Source: Streptosporangium sp. NBC_01756 (GTDB taxonomy: Bacteria; Actinomycetota; Actinomycetes; Streptosporangiales; Streptosporangiaceae). From it: a stretch of 64,000 nucleotides of DNA. Of this stretch, positions 50,904 through 59,182 are shown piece after piece. The stretch spans positions 5,704,001 through 5,768,000 of the forward strand of contig NZ_CP109130.1 of NCBI RefSeq assembly GCF_035917975.1. The letters run 5' to 3'. Within the stretch, counting starts at the first letter, position 1, and each line of letters begins with the position of its first letter. The position numbers and the translations under genes are program-made. Below the pieces are notes generated by a model that was not told the DNA's origin, ran no database searches, and was given only the letters and a program-made list of their open reading frames with translations.

Positions 50904-51692
50904 ATGACTCTTGTACTTGGCGGAACCGGCAAGACCGGGCGGCGTGTGGTCGAGCGGTTGACTGCGATGGACGTACCGGTCCGGATCGGCACCCGCTCGG
51001 GCGGCGTCCCCTTCGACTGGGCGGACCGCTCGACCTGGGCGCCCGCGCTCGAGGGGACCCGCACCGCGTACGTCTCCTACTACCCCGACCTGGCCGTGCC
51101 CGGCGCGACCGACGACATCGCGGCCTTCACCGAGCTGGCCGGCTCCCGGCGGCTGGTGCTCCTGTCGGGCCGCGGCGAGGAGGAGGCGCAGCAGTGCGAG
51201 AAGATCCTGGCCACCTCCGCGGCCGAGTGGACTGTGGTGCGCTGCAGCTGGTTCAACCAGAACTTCAGCGAGGGCTACATGCTCGAGCCTCTCCAGGAGG
51301 GACACGTCTACCTCCCGGCGGGTGAGGTGCCCGAGCCGTTCGTGGACGCCGACGACATCGCCGACGTGGCGGTCGCCGCGCTCACCCGGGACGGGCACGC
51401 GGGGGAGGTCTACGAGCTGACCGGCCCCAGGCTGCTGACGTTCGCCCAGGCCACCGCCGAGATCGCCGCAGCCGCCGGGCGTGAGATCGGCTACACGCAG
51501 ATCCCGGTCGAGGCGTACGTGGAGCACGTGCCCGAGGACGTCGCCGGCTTCCTGACCTACCTGTTCACGACAGTGCTCGACGGTCGCAACGCCTCGCTCG
51601 GCGACGGGGTCCAGCGCGCGCTGGGCCGCGAGCCGCGCGACTTCGCCGACTTCGCCCGGGAGGCCGCGGCGACCGGAATCTGGAGCGTGTGA
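50904..51692 (+). CDS. NmrA-like NAD(P)-binding oxidoreductase
   Basis: A 262-residue protein of the atypical SDR/NmrA group. TLVLGGTGKTGRRV is the dinucleotide-binding loop, and PFVDADDIADVAVAAL and YELTGPRLLTFAQATAEIA are typical of this family. The classical YxxxK pair is not evident. The ATG at 50904 has GGAGG ten bases upstream; ATG 50895 is in frame but too close to it. It overlaps the next gene by one base. Its likely regulator, the divergent LysR, is broken. Confidence 0.88.
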   Translation: MTLVLGGTGKTGRRVVERLTAMDVPVRIGTRSGGVPFDWADRSTWAPALEGTRTAYVSYYPDLAVPGATDDIAAFTELAGSRRLVLLSGRGEEEAQQCEKILATSAAEWTVVRCSWFNQNFSEGYMLEPLQEGHVYLPAGEVPEPFVDADDIADVAVAALTRDGHAGEVYELTGPRLLTFAQATAEIAAAAGREIGYTQIPVEAYVEHVPEDVAGFLTYLFTTVLDGRNASLGDGVQRALGREPRDFADFAREAAATGIWSV

Positions 51693-52144
51693 TGAGCTCA
51701 GCACTCCTGCTCGGGGCCACCCTGGCCGCCGGCCTGATGGCCGGACTGTTCGCCGGGTTCGCCTACGCGGTGATGCCGGGGCTGGCCGGGACGGGTGACG
51801 CGACGTTCGTCGAGGCGATGAACCAGATCAACGTCACCATCGTGAATCCGCTGTTCTTGCTGGTGTTTCTGGGCGGGCCGGTGCTCGGCCTGGTGGCGCT
51901 CATCCTGGAGCGCCGCCGGGCGGTTGCGGTCGGGTTCGCACTGTCGGTGGTGATGCTGCTGGTCACCATGGCGGCGAACGTGCCGCTCAATGACGCCCTC
52001 GCCGCGGGCAAGGTGACACGGTCCGGGTTCGAGGGTCCCTGGGACGCCTGGAACGTGGTGCGGGCGGTGGCCAGCACCGGCTCGCTGGTGGCCTTCAGCT
52101 GGGCGCTGCTGGCCAGAGGCAGCCAGACCTTCCGGCATCGGTGA
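51692..52144 (+). CDS. DUF1772 membrane protein (anthrone-oxygenase-like)
   Basis: A 150-residue protein with four helices (about 3-24, 48-70, 78-99 and 125-143). GLFAGFAYAVMPGL and FVEAMNQINVTIVNPLF are the family core, and NVPLNDAL is also typical. DUF1772 proteins resemble anthrone oxygenases, but function is not settled. It is coupled to the NmrA-like gene by a TGATG junction, a frequent pairing. Confidence 0.87.
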   Translation: MSSALLLGATLAAGLMAGLFAGFAYAVMPGLAGTGDATFVEAMNQINVTIVNPLFLLVFLGGPVLGLVALILERRRAVAVGFALSVVMLLVTMAANVPLNDALAAGKVTRSGFEGPWDAWNVVRAVASTGSLVAFSWALLARGSQTFRHR

Positions 52145-52198
52145 ACCTGACCTGCCGTGCGCAATCCCCGGGCACACTGGCGACGCCCCGGGCTGCGG

Positions 52199-53056
52199 TC
52201 ATCCGGCGTGCCGGGCCGGTTGGGCTCCGGTCTCGGCCAGGAAGCCGATGAGCGCTTCGGCGAGCCGTTCGGGCTGGTCCTCGGGGACGAGGGTGGCGGA
52301 GTCGGCGATCTCGACCAGCCTGCCCTGTGGATAGAGTCCGGCCAGTCGCGGGCCGTGCTCGGGTGGCATCATCCTGTCCTGGGCCGCCCAGACCACCAGC
52401 ACGGGGCGGTCGAAGTCGCGGAGCCGCTCGCTCCAGGCCAGCAGGGTCTCGCGGTCGGGTGCCGAGGTGGCGAACTTGGCGAAGTCCCTGCGGATGGCCC
52501 TGCTCCGGGTCGCGGGCGCGAACCAGTCGTCCAGGATCTCGTCCGGGATGCCGCGCAGGCTCATCCCGCCGTACCCGTTGCGGTTGCGGCGGAACGCGGG
52601 GACACGCATGAGCCAGGTCAGGAGCCGTACGCCGCCGGGTATCCCGCACACCGCGGTCAACGCCCTGGCCGGTCCCGGGGGAAAGTTGTCGAACGCCTCG
52701 CAAGCCACCAGCACCAGGCGCGCGATTCGCTGGGCCCGCCCTTCCGACACCAGGAACTGGCCGCCGCCCCAGTCGTTGAGCACCAGAGTCACGTCGTCCA
52801 CGCCGAGCCGCTCGATGAACTCGCCCAGGAGCAACGCCAAACCCCGCTGCGACAGGTCGGCGTCCGGTTTCATCGGCCGGCGATGCCCGCCGAGGGGCAA
52901 CGTGGGCAGAACGCAGCGGTACCCCTTCAGCAGCGGCACCACCTTGCGCCACTGGGTCTCGTTCATCGGCAGGCCATGGCCGAACACCAGGACCGGGCCC
53001 TGGCCGCCGGTGTCCTGGTAGTCGATCGACCCGGATGACAGCTCGACGCTGGGCAT
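52199..53056 (-). CDS. Alpha/beta hydrolase, haloalkane-dehalogenase-like
   Basis: A 285-residue hydrolase. The nucleophile elbow is LNDWGGGQ, giving an Asp nucleophile (NDWGG), as in dehalogenase and epoxide-hydrolase relatives. GHGLPMNETQW is the oxyanion region. The usual catalytic His near the C-terminus is not obvious: the region reads IADSATLVPEDQPE. GGAGG precedes the ATG. It is divergent from the TetR gene and shares an operator with it. The substrate is unknown. Confidence 0.85.
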   Translation of the reverse strand: MPSVELSSGSIDYQDTGGQGPVLVFGHGLPMNETQWRKVVPLLKGYRCVLPTLPLGGHRRPMKPDADLSQRGLALLLGEFIERLGVDDVTLVLNDWGGGQFLVSEGRAQRIARLVLVACEAFDNFPPGPARALTAVCGIPGGVRLLTWLMRVPAFRRNRNGYGGMSLRGIPDEILDDWFAPATRSRAIRRDFAKFATSAPDRETLLAWSERLRDFDRPVLVVWAAQDRMMPPEHGPRLAGLYPQGRLVEIADSATLVPEDQPERLAEALIGFLAETGAQPARHAG

Positions 53057-53070
53057 GACGCCTCCATTTG

Positions 53071-53094
53071 ATAGATCGTTCTAATGTAATCTAT
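53071..53094. promoter_or_regulatory. TetR-type operator between divergent genes
   Basis: ATAGAT and ATCTAT are inverted repeats spaced 12 bases apart between the hydrolase and TetR genes. TAATGT (53082-53087) in the spacer may be a -10 for the TetR gene. Confidence 0.45.
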
Positions 53095-53137
53095 GAGAGG
53101 CCGATCGATCACGTCAGGACCTCGAGGGGCGTCAGGT

Positions 53138-53728
53138 ATGGGGCAGCCAGACACACGGACCAGGATCCAGAACGCGGCCACGACGTTGTTCCGCCGCAAC
53201 GGCTATCCCGGCACCGGCCTGAAGCGGATCGCGGCGGAGGCCGACGCGCCCTTCGGCTCGATCTACCACTTCTTCCCCGGCGGCAAGCAGCAACTGGCCG
53301 AAGAGGCGATCCGCACGTCAGGGGCCGAGTACGGGCGCATGGCGCTGGCGGTGCTGGACAGCGTGCCCGATCCGCTGGAGTCGATCGTGCATGCCTTCGA
53401 GGCGGCCGCCGACAGCCTGGTCGCGGCCGACTACGCGGACGCCTGCCCCATCGCGACCGTGGCGTTGGAGGTGGCCGGCAGCAATGAAGCGCTGCGGGTC
53501 GCGACGGCAGAGGTGTTCGAGGAGTGGGTCGGCGCCGGCGCGCGGTGGTTCGGCCGGTGGGTGGCCGACGAGCAGGCGGCGCGGGCGCTGGCGTACTCGA
53601 TGATCATGATGCTCGAAGGGGCGTTCGTGCTCTGCCGATCGGCCCGCGATCCGGAGCCGCTCCGGGTCGCGGGCAGATCGATGGCCGGGTTGCTGCGCAC
53701 AGCTCTCGAACAGGCGGAACAGGTCTGA
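53138..53728 (+). CDS. TetR-family transcriptional regulator
   Basis: A 196-residue repressor. The helix-turn-helix is RIQNAATTLFRRNGYPGTGL followed by KRIAAEADAPFGSIYHFFPGGK. The C-terminal ligand domain resembles the LmrA/YxaF group (ACPIATVALEVAG). The ATG at 53138 has GAGGGG eight bases upstream; an in-frame ATG at 53093 could be a leaderless start. It likely represses the divergent alpha/beta hydrolase and itself. Confidence 0.9.
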   Translation: MGQPDTRTRIQNAATTLFRRNGYPGTGLKRIAAEADAPFGSIYHFFPGGKQQLAEEAIRTSGAEYGRMALAVLDSVPDPLESIVHAFEAAADSLVAADYADACPIATVALEVAGSNEALRVATAEVFEEWVGAGARWFGRWVADEQAARALAYSMIMMLEGAFVLCRSARDPEPLRVAGRSMAGLLRTALEQAEQV

Positions 53729-53867
53729 TCTCAGGGTCCGCCACGCTGTATGGCGCAAGGGCCCGTACAGAGTTGAGATCAGAGGGATTGCCTGCGGTAT
53801 GGCCGTCGGCCCTGGTAGGCCATCCGGGCTGAGGAACCGGCAGACAGCCGTATCGATGAGAATGATC

Positions 53868-53958
53868 CCGCTAGGGCGCCGATCTTGAGAATGCAGGCGG
53901 CTTCGGTGACCGAGATGCCGTCGTCGACCAGGCGGCATAGTTTGCCAGGAGCGCCTCC
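53868..53958 (-). pseudogene. Remnant of a resolvase/invertase DNA-binding tail
   Basis: GKLCRLVDDGISVTEAACILKIG is the C-terminal helix-turn-helix of Hin-type serine recombinases, where RRLVDDGISVTEAARILKIG is usual. The catalytic domain is missing and sequence on both sides is not coding. It marks an old mobile element. Confidence 0.5.
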
Positions 53959-53982
53959 CATGCCGGTCGCGCGACACCGCGC

Positions 53983-54249
53983 TTGCCGGATTCCTTCCCG
54001 AAAACCAGGGAACACGACGGCACGGTGCGGTGGGTTCAGGTCGGCAAGAAAACCGGCAGGTGCCAGGTCCGCGGTGATTCAGGCGCGCCGGTCTACACTT
54101 TCCGCCAGAGCGATGGATGTGTGGTGGCCAAGGGCATCCTCAGCGGCACAGCCGGTGATGAAAAGCCTGTCCAATCCACCTGCGTGACTCAATTCGTCGA
54201 CTTCCATGACGTGATGAAAGCCGTCGGCAAGGACATCTACAAGAAATGA
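53983..54249 (+). pseudogene. C-terminal fragment of a chymotrypsin-like serine protease
   Basis: The frame holds GRCQVRGDSGAPVYTF, with the catalytic Ser in GDSGAP, and then a C-terminal strand region ending VGKDIYKK. The His and Asp parts of the triad and a secretion signal are lacking, so it is a 5'-truncated gene. An 89-residue product could be translated but would be inactive. Confidence 0.6.
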
Positions 54250-54319
54250 ATCCCTGCCCGCGTGGCCGTCGAGACTGATCATTCGACTCTATTTGCCCGG
54301 CGAACAAGTCAATGTTCGG

Positions 54320-54662
54320 CTAATACCCAGCGCATCCTGCATAAACTCCGTTCCTTCTCTGCCGCAGTGATCGGTTCATCATGGTCCGCGGCCTCAGGCC
54401 CGCAAAACCAGATGAAAAAGACTCAGTGCGTTCCGCTTGACCTCCCAGGCCGACGGTTTCCGGGATGCCTTTCGCCGTGTTCCGGTCGATGGTTGTGTCG
54501 CGCACGAACCGGCGGATGCTCGCCACGTTCCGCTCCTCGGGCTGTATCCATTTCTCGCCGAGCTGAGGAAATGCAGAATCCAGCGTGTAGCGAAGCCTGG
54601 TCAGCGCCACGCACTCCTTGAGGGCTCTGCCCAGAGCGTTTCTTCTTTTTCCGGAATCCATA
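54320..54662 (-). pseudogene. Truncated anti-sigma-type ATP-binding protein
   Basis: A frame starting MDSGKRRNALGR contains KWIQPEERNVASIRRFVRDT, matching KWITRAEQSVASIRRFVRDT in the second damaged copy at 57987. After GIPETV the homology stops and the ATPase (HATPase_c_3) motifs are absent. Intact relatives sit upstream of XRE/DUF397 genes, as this one does. Confidence 0.55.
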
Positions 54663-54894
54663 TGTTCAGCGTGCCGAATCGTGGATACTCTTGGTAGTCG
54701 AATGGTTACCAAGGGCAAGCGTTGAATTCGTGGCGCTGTCCTTGAAGTCCGGCAAGGAGGGCATCTCATGGCCAACCTCTACACCCCCCAGGGCCCCGGC
54801 GAGTTGACGTCTTGATGGGGTCTGTTCGTGAATGTCTGGTCGTACGGGTAAGGAAACGCCAAGCAGCCAGAGACAGAAAGGCACGGTTCCCGAA

Positions 54895-54922
54895 GATCAG
54901 AGGTGTCTGACGCCTTCTGATC
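54895..54922 (+). other. Stem-loop in the IS leader
   Basis: GATCAGA and TCTGATC pair around 14 bases, 12 bases before the transposase start. It could sequester the ribosome site on transcripts reading in from outside, a known way for IS elements to limit transposase. Confidence 0.4.
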
Positions 54923-54934
54923 AAAGAGGAAACC

Positions 54935-56236
54935 GTGCCCGTCATGCCATCATCGCTGCTCTCCGTTGTTGACCGTGAGCAGCTTGGGGAAACAGTTTCT
55001 GATTCATCGCTCCGGCTGAGCCTGATGGAGCGGTTCGCGCTGGTTTGTGATCCGCGTTCGCGACGGGGACGGCGGCATCGGCTGGTCTCGGTACTGGCGT
55101 TGGTAGCGTGCGCGACGATAGCCGTGGGCAGCGACTCACTGATCGCTATCGAACAGTGGGCCGACAACGCGCCGCAGCAGGTGCTGGCCGACTTGCAGGT
55201 GTGGCGCAACCCGCTCACCGGCGTGCGCCAACCGCCCAGCGAACGCACCCTGCGGCGGATCCTGGCCGGCCTGGACGCAGAGGAGTTCGACCGGCAGATC
55301 GGCGCGTTCCTAGGGACGGAACCCACCAGACGTCTGCCGATCGCGGCGGGCGGGCGCACCGAACGAGAGGCGCGTCGCGCCGCCCAACGTCCGCAGCAAC
55401 CGGTCACAGGTCTGCTGAGCGGCTACGCCGCCGACGGCAAGGTCCTCAAGGGCGCCCGCCGCGCCGATGCCGGCCGAGTCCATCTGCTGGGCCTGGCCGC
55501 TCACGGTGACAGCACCATCCGCGCTCAACGCCAGATCCCCGCCAAGCGCGGCGAGATCGCCGCCCTGGCCCCGCTACTTGACCAACTCCACCCCGCCGAC
55601 CTCGCTGGAGCCGTCATCACCGCCGATGCCCTGCACACCCAGCGCACCTCCGCCCGCCTGCTGGTGGAGGTGCACCACGCGCACTACGTCCTGATCGTCA
55701 AAGCCAACCAGCCCGGCCTGCACGCCGCCGCGATCATGGCACTCACCGGCCCCGACATCGCCTTCGCCGCCCTCACCCACATGGAGATCGACCGCGGTCA
55801 CGGCCGCAGCGAGCAACGCATCACCCGCACCGCCCCCGCCGACGGCATCGACTTCCCCCATGCCGCCCAGGTCTTCCGCATCCTGCGCTACCGCGGCGGC
55901 CTGGACGGCCAACGCCGCAGCAAAGAGGCCGTCTACGGCATCACCGACCTGACCGCTGAGCAGGCCGGGGCCGCGCAGATCGCCACCTACGTCCGCGACC
56001 ACTGGAAAGCCATCGAGAACGGCACCCACCATGTCCGTGATGTCACCTTCGGCGAAGACGCCCATCAAGCCCGGACAGGCGCTCTCCCGCGCATCCTGGC
56101 CACTTTCCGCAACCTGGCCATCGGCGCGCTACGCCACGCCGGTCACACCAATATCGCCCACGCCCGACGCCACCACGTCTACGACCACCAACGCCCCCTC
56201 GACCTCTTCAACATCGGACCAGCGGGATCAGCCTGA
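54935..56236 (+). CDS. ISAs1-family transposase
   Basis: A 433-residue DDE transposase. The family features are DPRSRRGRRH and PSERTLRRIL near the N-terminus, AADGKVLKGAR with the first Asp, ITADALHTQ with the second, and HHVRDVTFGEDAHQARTGAL with downstream LATFRNLAIGAL. The GTG start follows GAGGAAACC. The frame is intact and fills the element apart from the short ends, so it is probably active. Confidence 0.94.
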   Translation: MPVMPSSLLSVVDREQLGETVSDSSLRLSLMERFALVCDPRSRRGRRHRLVSVLALVACATIAVGSDSLIAIEQWADNAPQQVLADLQVWRNPLTGVRQPPSERTLRRILAGLDAEEFDRQIGAFLGTEPTRRLPIAAGGRTEREARRAAQRPQQPVTGLLSGYAADGKVLKGARRADAGRVHLLGLAAHGDSTIRAQRQIPAKRGEIAALAPLLDQLHPADLAGAVITADALHTQRTSARLLVEVHHAHYVLIVKANQPGLHAAAIMALTGPDIAFAALTHMEIDRGHGRSEQRITRTAPADGIDFPHAAQVFRILRYRGGLDGQRRSKEAVYGITDLTAEQAGAAQIATYVRDHWKAIENGTHHVRDVTFGEDAHQARTGALPRILATFRNLAIGALRHAGHTNIAHARRHHVYDHQRPLDLFNIGPAGSA

Positions 56237-57021
56237 CAAATCACAAACTCGCCGGGGCCCTGCTACACCCCCCAGGCGATCTGGGGCCGGGAGCTTCGTC
56301 ACTACCGCAAAGGTGCGGGCCTCACCCAGGGCGAGCTCTCCCAGAAAATCCACTTCAGTGAGTCCCTGATCAGTGGGGTGGAGACCGGCCAGCTCCCCGC
56401 CAGCCTGGAGTTCGCCGAGACCTGCGACAAGATCCTCGGCACGGGCGGCGCCCTGCACCGCCTCCTCGACTGGCGGAAAGGGCAGGTCTTCCCTTCCTGG
56501 TTCGGTCCGTGGCGGGAGAAAGAGCGGGAGGCTACTGCCCTCCGGGCCTATGAACCGCTCGTGATCCCTGGGCTGCTCCAGACCGAGGCATACGCTCGCG
56601 TACTGCTGCGCGGCAATGAGGCGGCTGTGGAGGCTCGTTTGGACCGGCAGACCATCCTCACCAGGCAGGACCCACGTCCACCATCCTTCCGCTGCGTGAT
56701 CGACGAGGCGATGCTCTATCGCCCGATCGGCGGCCCCGAGGTGATGAGGGAGCAGTTGGAACACCTTGTGTCGATGACCGACGAGCGTCTCAGCATTCAG
56801 CTGATTCCGAACGGAATGCACTCGGGGTTGATGGGTGGCTTCGCAATCGCCACTCTGGATACGGGCCGCGACGTACTGTATGCCGAGACGGCCGTGCGCG
56901 GTATCACCACGAACGATCCGGAGGACGTCGCCGTGGCCCTGGAGCGTTTCGACGCCATCCGGAGTGAGGCGCTCCCGATAAACATGTCCATCGATCTCAT
57001 CAAGAAGGCGGTAGCGGAAAA

Positions 57022-57261
57022 ATGGACCTGAGTGACGCCAGATGGGTCAAGGCCAGCTTCTCCGGTGATAACGGTGGCAACTGCGTTGAGGTCGCGGAGC
57101 TTACGGAGGTCGGTGACGGTCCCGGCCACAAGGCCGACCACCCCGAGCTGATCGCCGTACGCGACTCCAAGGACCCCGACGGCCCCAAGCTGTTCTTCAC
57201 CCCCGCCGAGTGGGACGCCTTCCTCAACGGCGCCAAGGCCGGCGAGTTCGACCGCCACTGA
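57022..57261 (+). CDS. DUF397 protein
   Basis: A 79-residue protein: WVKASFSGDNGGNCVEVAEL, then VAVRDSKDPDGP-like sequence (IAVRDSKDPDGPKLFFTPAEW) and FLNGAKAGEFD, the DUF397 pattern. Its ATG overlaps the XRE/DUF5753 stop by ten bases. In Streptomyces such small acidic partners antagonise or tune WhiJ-type regulators. With its partner disrupted, this gene may be an orphan. Confidence 0.92.
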   Translation: MDLSDARWVKASFSGDNGGNCVEVAELTEVGDGPGHKADHPELIAVRDSKDPDGPKLFFTPAEWDAFLNGAKAGEFDRH

Positions 57262-57321
57262 CCCGCCAACCCACCGGCCGCCGAGGTGCTCCTCGGCGGC
57301 CGAGGCGGACGCCGGGCCGCA

Positions 57322-57567
57322 TCAAGCCGGGTAACGGCTCACTCTTAGGATCGCCACTTCGCGCTGCGGCGTGTCCAGCAGAAAGTAGGTCACGGAGATG
57401 CCCTTGTGATCCCAGACGTACATGTTTCCTGTCGGAGTCAATTGTCGGCCGTTGGCCGGTGCCAGCCGTAATGCCTCATAGATTTCTTTCAGAGCCTCGA
57501 ATTCCGGATCGGAGAGGTCATCGATCTGATCTTCGGCGATTTGGTTGGCGACATTGACGTCATACGC
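57322..57567 (-). pseudogene. RelE-like toxin gene without a start codon
   Basis: The frame follows directly after the DUF6247 stop (TAG) and reads AYDVNVANQIAEDQIDDLSD and on to ILRVSRYPA: 81 residues. No ATG, GTG or TTG lies near its beginning; GCG occupies the expected start position. It is similar in length and C-terminal pattern to the frame at 58934. A GTG to GCG change could have silenced it; translational re-initiation is not excluded. Confidence 0.6.
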
Positions 57568-57879
57568 CTAGATTTGGCCCTCTCGCTGGGCCAGGATCTC
57601 GGCCAGCGGGGTTCCTGACGAGCGCTGTCCGGACCGGATCTGCTCGGCCTCGTCGTGCATACGTTGCCAATCTTCCCTGTTCTGCGCCGCTCTGGTGGCA
57701 ATACGCCACCAACTGGTGAGAAAGTCATCCAGAGCGGCCAGATTCACTACAGGTGCGTGGGTGATCCGGATCAGTTCGGCATCGAAAGCGGCCGCATTGA
57801 CGGGGGGCAGCGCTGCTCGCACTGCGGCGAAGGTCCGTTCGATCGCCGGTTCGGAGGCTGCATGGGGTTGGGCTGCCAT
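57568..57879 (-). CDS. DUF6247-like protein (first copy)
   Basis: A 103-residue protein starting MAAQPHAASEPAIERTFAAV with GAGGAG eight bases before the ATG. ALDDFLTSWWRIATRAAQNREDWQRM corresponds to LHQCMESWRRLAIVKTDPGG in the second copy. It is helical, acidic towards the end, and stops next to a toxin-like frame. I infer an antitoxin-like role from the pairing; DNA-binding ability is not evident. Confidence 0.65.
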   Translation of the reverse strand: MAAQPHAASEPAIERTFAAVRAALPPVNAAAFDAELIRITHAPVVNLAALDDFLTSWWRIATRAAQNREDWQRMHDEAEQIRSGQRSSGTPLAEILAQREGQI

Positions 57880-57986
57880 GGCGGCGACTCCTCTCGATAC
57901 TTCCTAGCAGGCTACAGAGCCCCGCTCCTGCAATATGCCTCACCTGCGCATAGAGACCAGATCTCATTTTCGATGGGCTCTCATGA

Positions 57987-58440
57987 TCAGGCGAGTAGGT
58001 GGAACCAGACGGACTTGCCGTACGAGCTGAGGGTCCAGCCCAGTTGTGGGCGAGATCCATCGACGATGGACAGGCCGCGGCCGGAGGTCTCCAGATCGGA
58101 CGGCCTGCGCATTCGGGAAGCTCGATGAAGGAGTCATAGACGTCCACGACCAGCAACGCGCCCTGCTTGCCGACCGCGACCCGGATGACGTTACGGGCGG
58201 GGCGCCGGCCATGCCGTACGCCATGGCGTTGGCGGCCAGTTCGGAGATGAGCAGCTTAGCGACCTCAGGCACGTCGTCCGCTGCGTTCCAGTCATCGGCC
58301 GTGTCACGCACGAACCGGCGGATGGACGCCACGCTCTGCTCCGCGCGGGTAATCCATTTTTTGCTCAGCAGGAAAAGGGCGGAGCTGCGCGAGGAGGCCG
58401 AACGGCGTTTCCGGCGCGTGGCCCGCGCCACCGCGCGCAT
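57987..58440 (-). pseudogene. Anti-sigma-type ATP-binding protein with two frameshifts
   Basis: Three frames together give one HATPase_c_3 protein. The first has EQSVASIRRFVRDT and KLLISELAANAMAYG (N box). After GAPP the frame shifts to RNVIRVAVGKQGALLVVDVY. After FIELPE it shifts again to PSDLETSGRGLSIVD (G box), ending SVWFHLLA at 57987. All ATP-site motifs exist but in three frames. Either the gene is dead or the sequence has two errors. Confidence 0.75.
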
Positions 58441-58561
58441 CCGGCATCCCGAGCTACCGGTTGTCTATGACAATGGACGACAGGACGATCAGGGGCTTGC
58501 TGCGTGACCCACGCCGCTCCTGCTCTGTAGGCTGCGAGGAGTACCGGAAGGAGCCGCGACC

Positions 58562-58930
58562 ATGACCGCCCAGCTCCACGGGCCCGCTGTCACGCCGACC
58601 CCCCAGGAGATGCGGGTGTCGCTGCGCAACGACCGCAGCCCGCGCAACGTTCGCGCCTGCCTGCCGGTCACCGATCATATGGCGTTCGATGAGCAATATC
58701 GCGAGGCCCTGCGCCGGGCCGCCGATGAGCTGGATCTGACACCGCTACATCAATGCATGGAGTCATGGCGGCGGCTGGCCATCGTCAAGACCGATCCTGG
58801 TGGCTACACGCAGATGATGGAGAGCGCCGAACGCATCCAGCATCAGGTCGAGCGCGGCGAGTCCACCGACGGCGTCGTGTGGGACGACGCTTTTACTGAG
58901 CGTCTGCGCGCCCGCGCGGCGGGCGGGTGA
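58562..58930 (+). CDS. DUF6247-like protein (second copy)
   Basis: A 122-residue protein starting MTAQLHGPAVTPTPQEMRVS after AAGGAG at good spacing. The core FDEQYREALRRAADELDLTP and CMESWRRLAIVKTDPGGY is the family pattern. It ends three bases before the GTG of the toxin-like gene, forming a two-gene unit like a type II toxin-antitoxin pair, on the opposite strand to the first copy. TAGGCT near 58527 may be its -10. Confidence 0.75.
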   Translation: MTAQLHGPAVTPTPQEMRVSLRNDRSPRNVRACLPVTDHMAFDEQYREALRRAADELDLTPLHQCMESWRRLAIVKTDPGGYTQMMESAERIQHQVERGESTDGVVWDDAFTERLRARAAGG

Positions 58931-58933
58931 TAG

Positions 58934-59182
58934 GTGTACGTTGTTGAACTCGACCCGGTTGCCTGGGACCAGGCTGACGTGCTGCCGGCCGAGGCGATCA
59001 ATCCGTTCCTCGAACTTCGGGCGTTGCTGGAGCTGCATCCGTTAAGCGGGCTGCCGCTCCACCCCGACAATCCAAAGGCCAACATGCTGACCCACAACTT
59101 CGGCGAGTCCGGGATGGCGACGTACTTCGTCATGGAGCACCTGTGCCGGGTATAAATCGTTCGGATCGACTGGCTTGGATGA
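58934..59182 (+). pseudogene. RelE-like toxin gene with premature stop
   Basis: GTG start, VYVVELDPVAWDQADVLPAE, then LELRALLELHPLSGLPLHPD and GESGMATYFVMEHLCRV, with TAA at 59153-59155. The following codons in the same frame are IVRIDWLG and TGA, the expected last strand, so a Tyr codon (TAC/TAT) has probably become TAA. Full length would be 82 residues, matching the 81 of the other copy. The 73-residue product lacks the last beta strand. Confidence 0.65.

Larger units (their letters stand above)
54789..56262 (+). mobile_element. ISAs1-family insertion sequence, 1474 bp, complete
   Basis: Terminal inverted repeats are perfect over 17 bases: CAGGGCCCCGGCGAGTT (54789-54805) and AACTCGCCGGGGCCCTG (56246-56262). 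A 10-base target duplication CTACACCCCC flanks it (54779-54788 and 56263-56272). It has one intact transposase gene. The perfect ends, intact gene and exact duplication mark a recent insertion. Confidence 0.96.
54768..57031 (+). pseudogene. XRE-family/DUF5753 regulator disrupted by an IS element
   Basis: The ATG at 54768 has AAGGAGG upstream and encodes MANLYTP. The element at 54789-56262 then interrupts it. Removing the element and one 10-base target copy restores frame (54768-54788 joined to 56273-57031), giving 259 residues. The protein begins MANLYTPQAIWGRELRHYRK, with an XRE helix-turn-helix (about 15-70) and a DUF5753 domain (about 85-255, YEPLVIPGLLQTEAYARVLL). These WhiJ-like regulators act with DUF397 proteins in Streptomyces development. 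Translation from inside the gene could at best give a protein without its DNA-binding domain. Confidence 0.9.
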
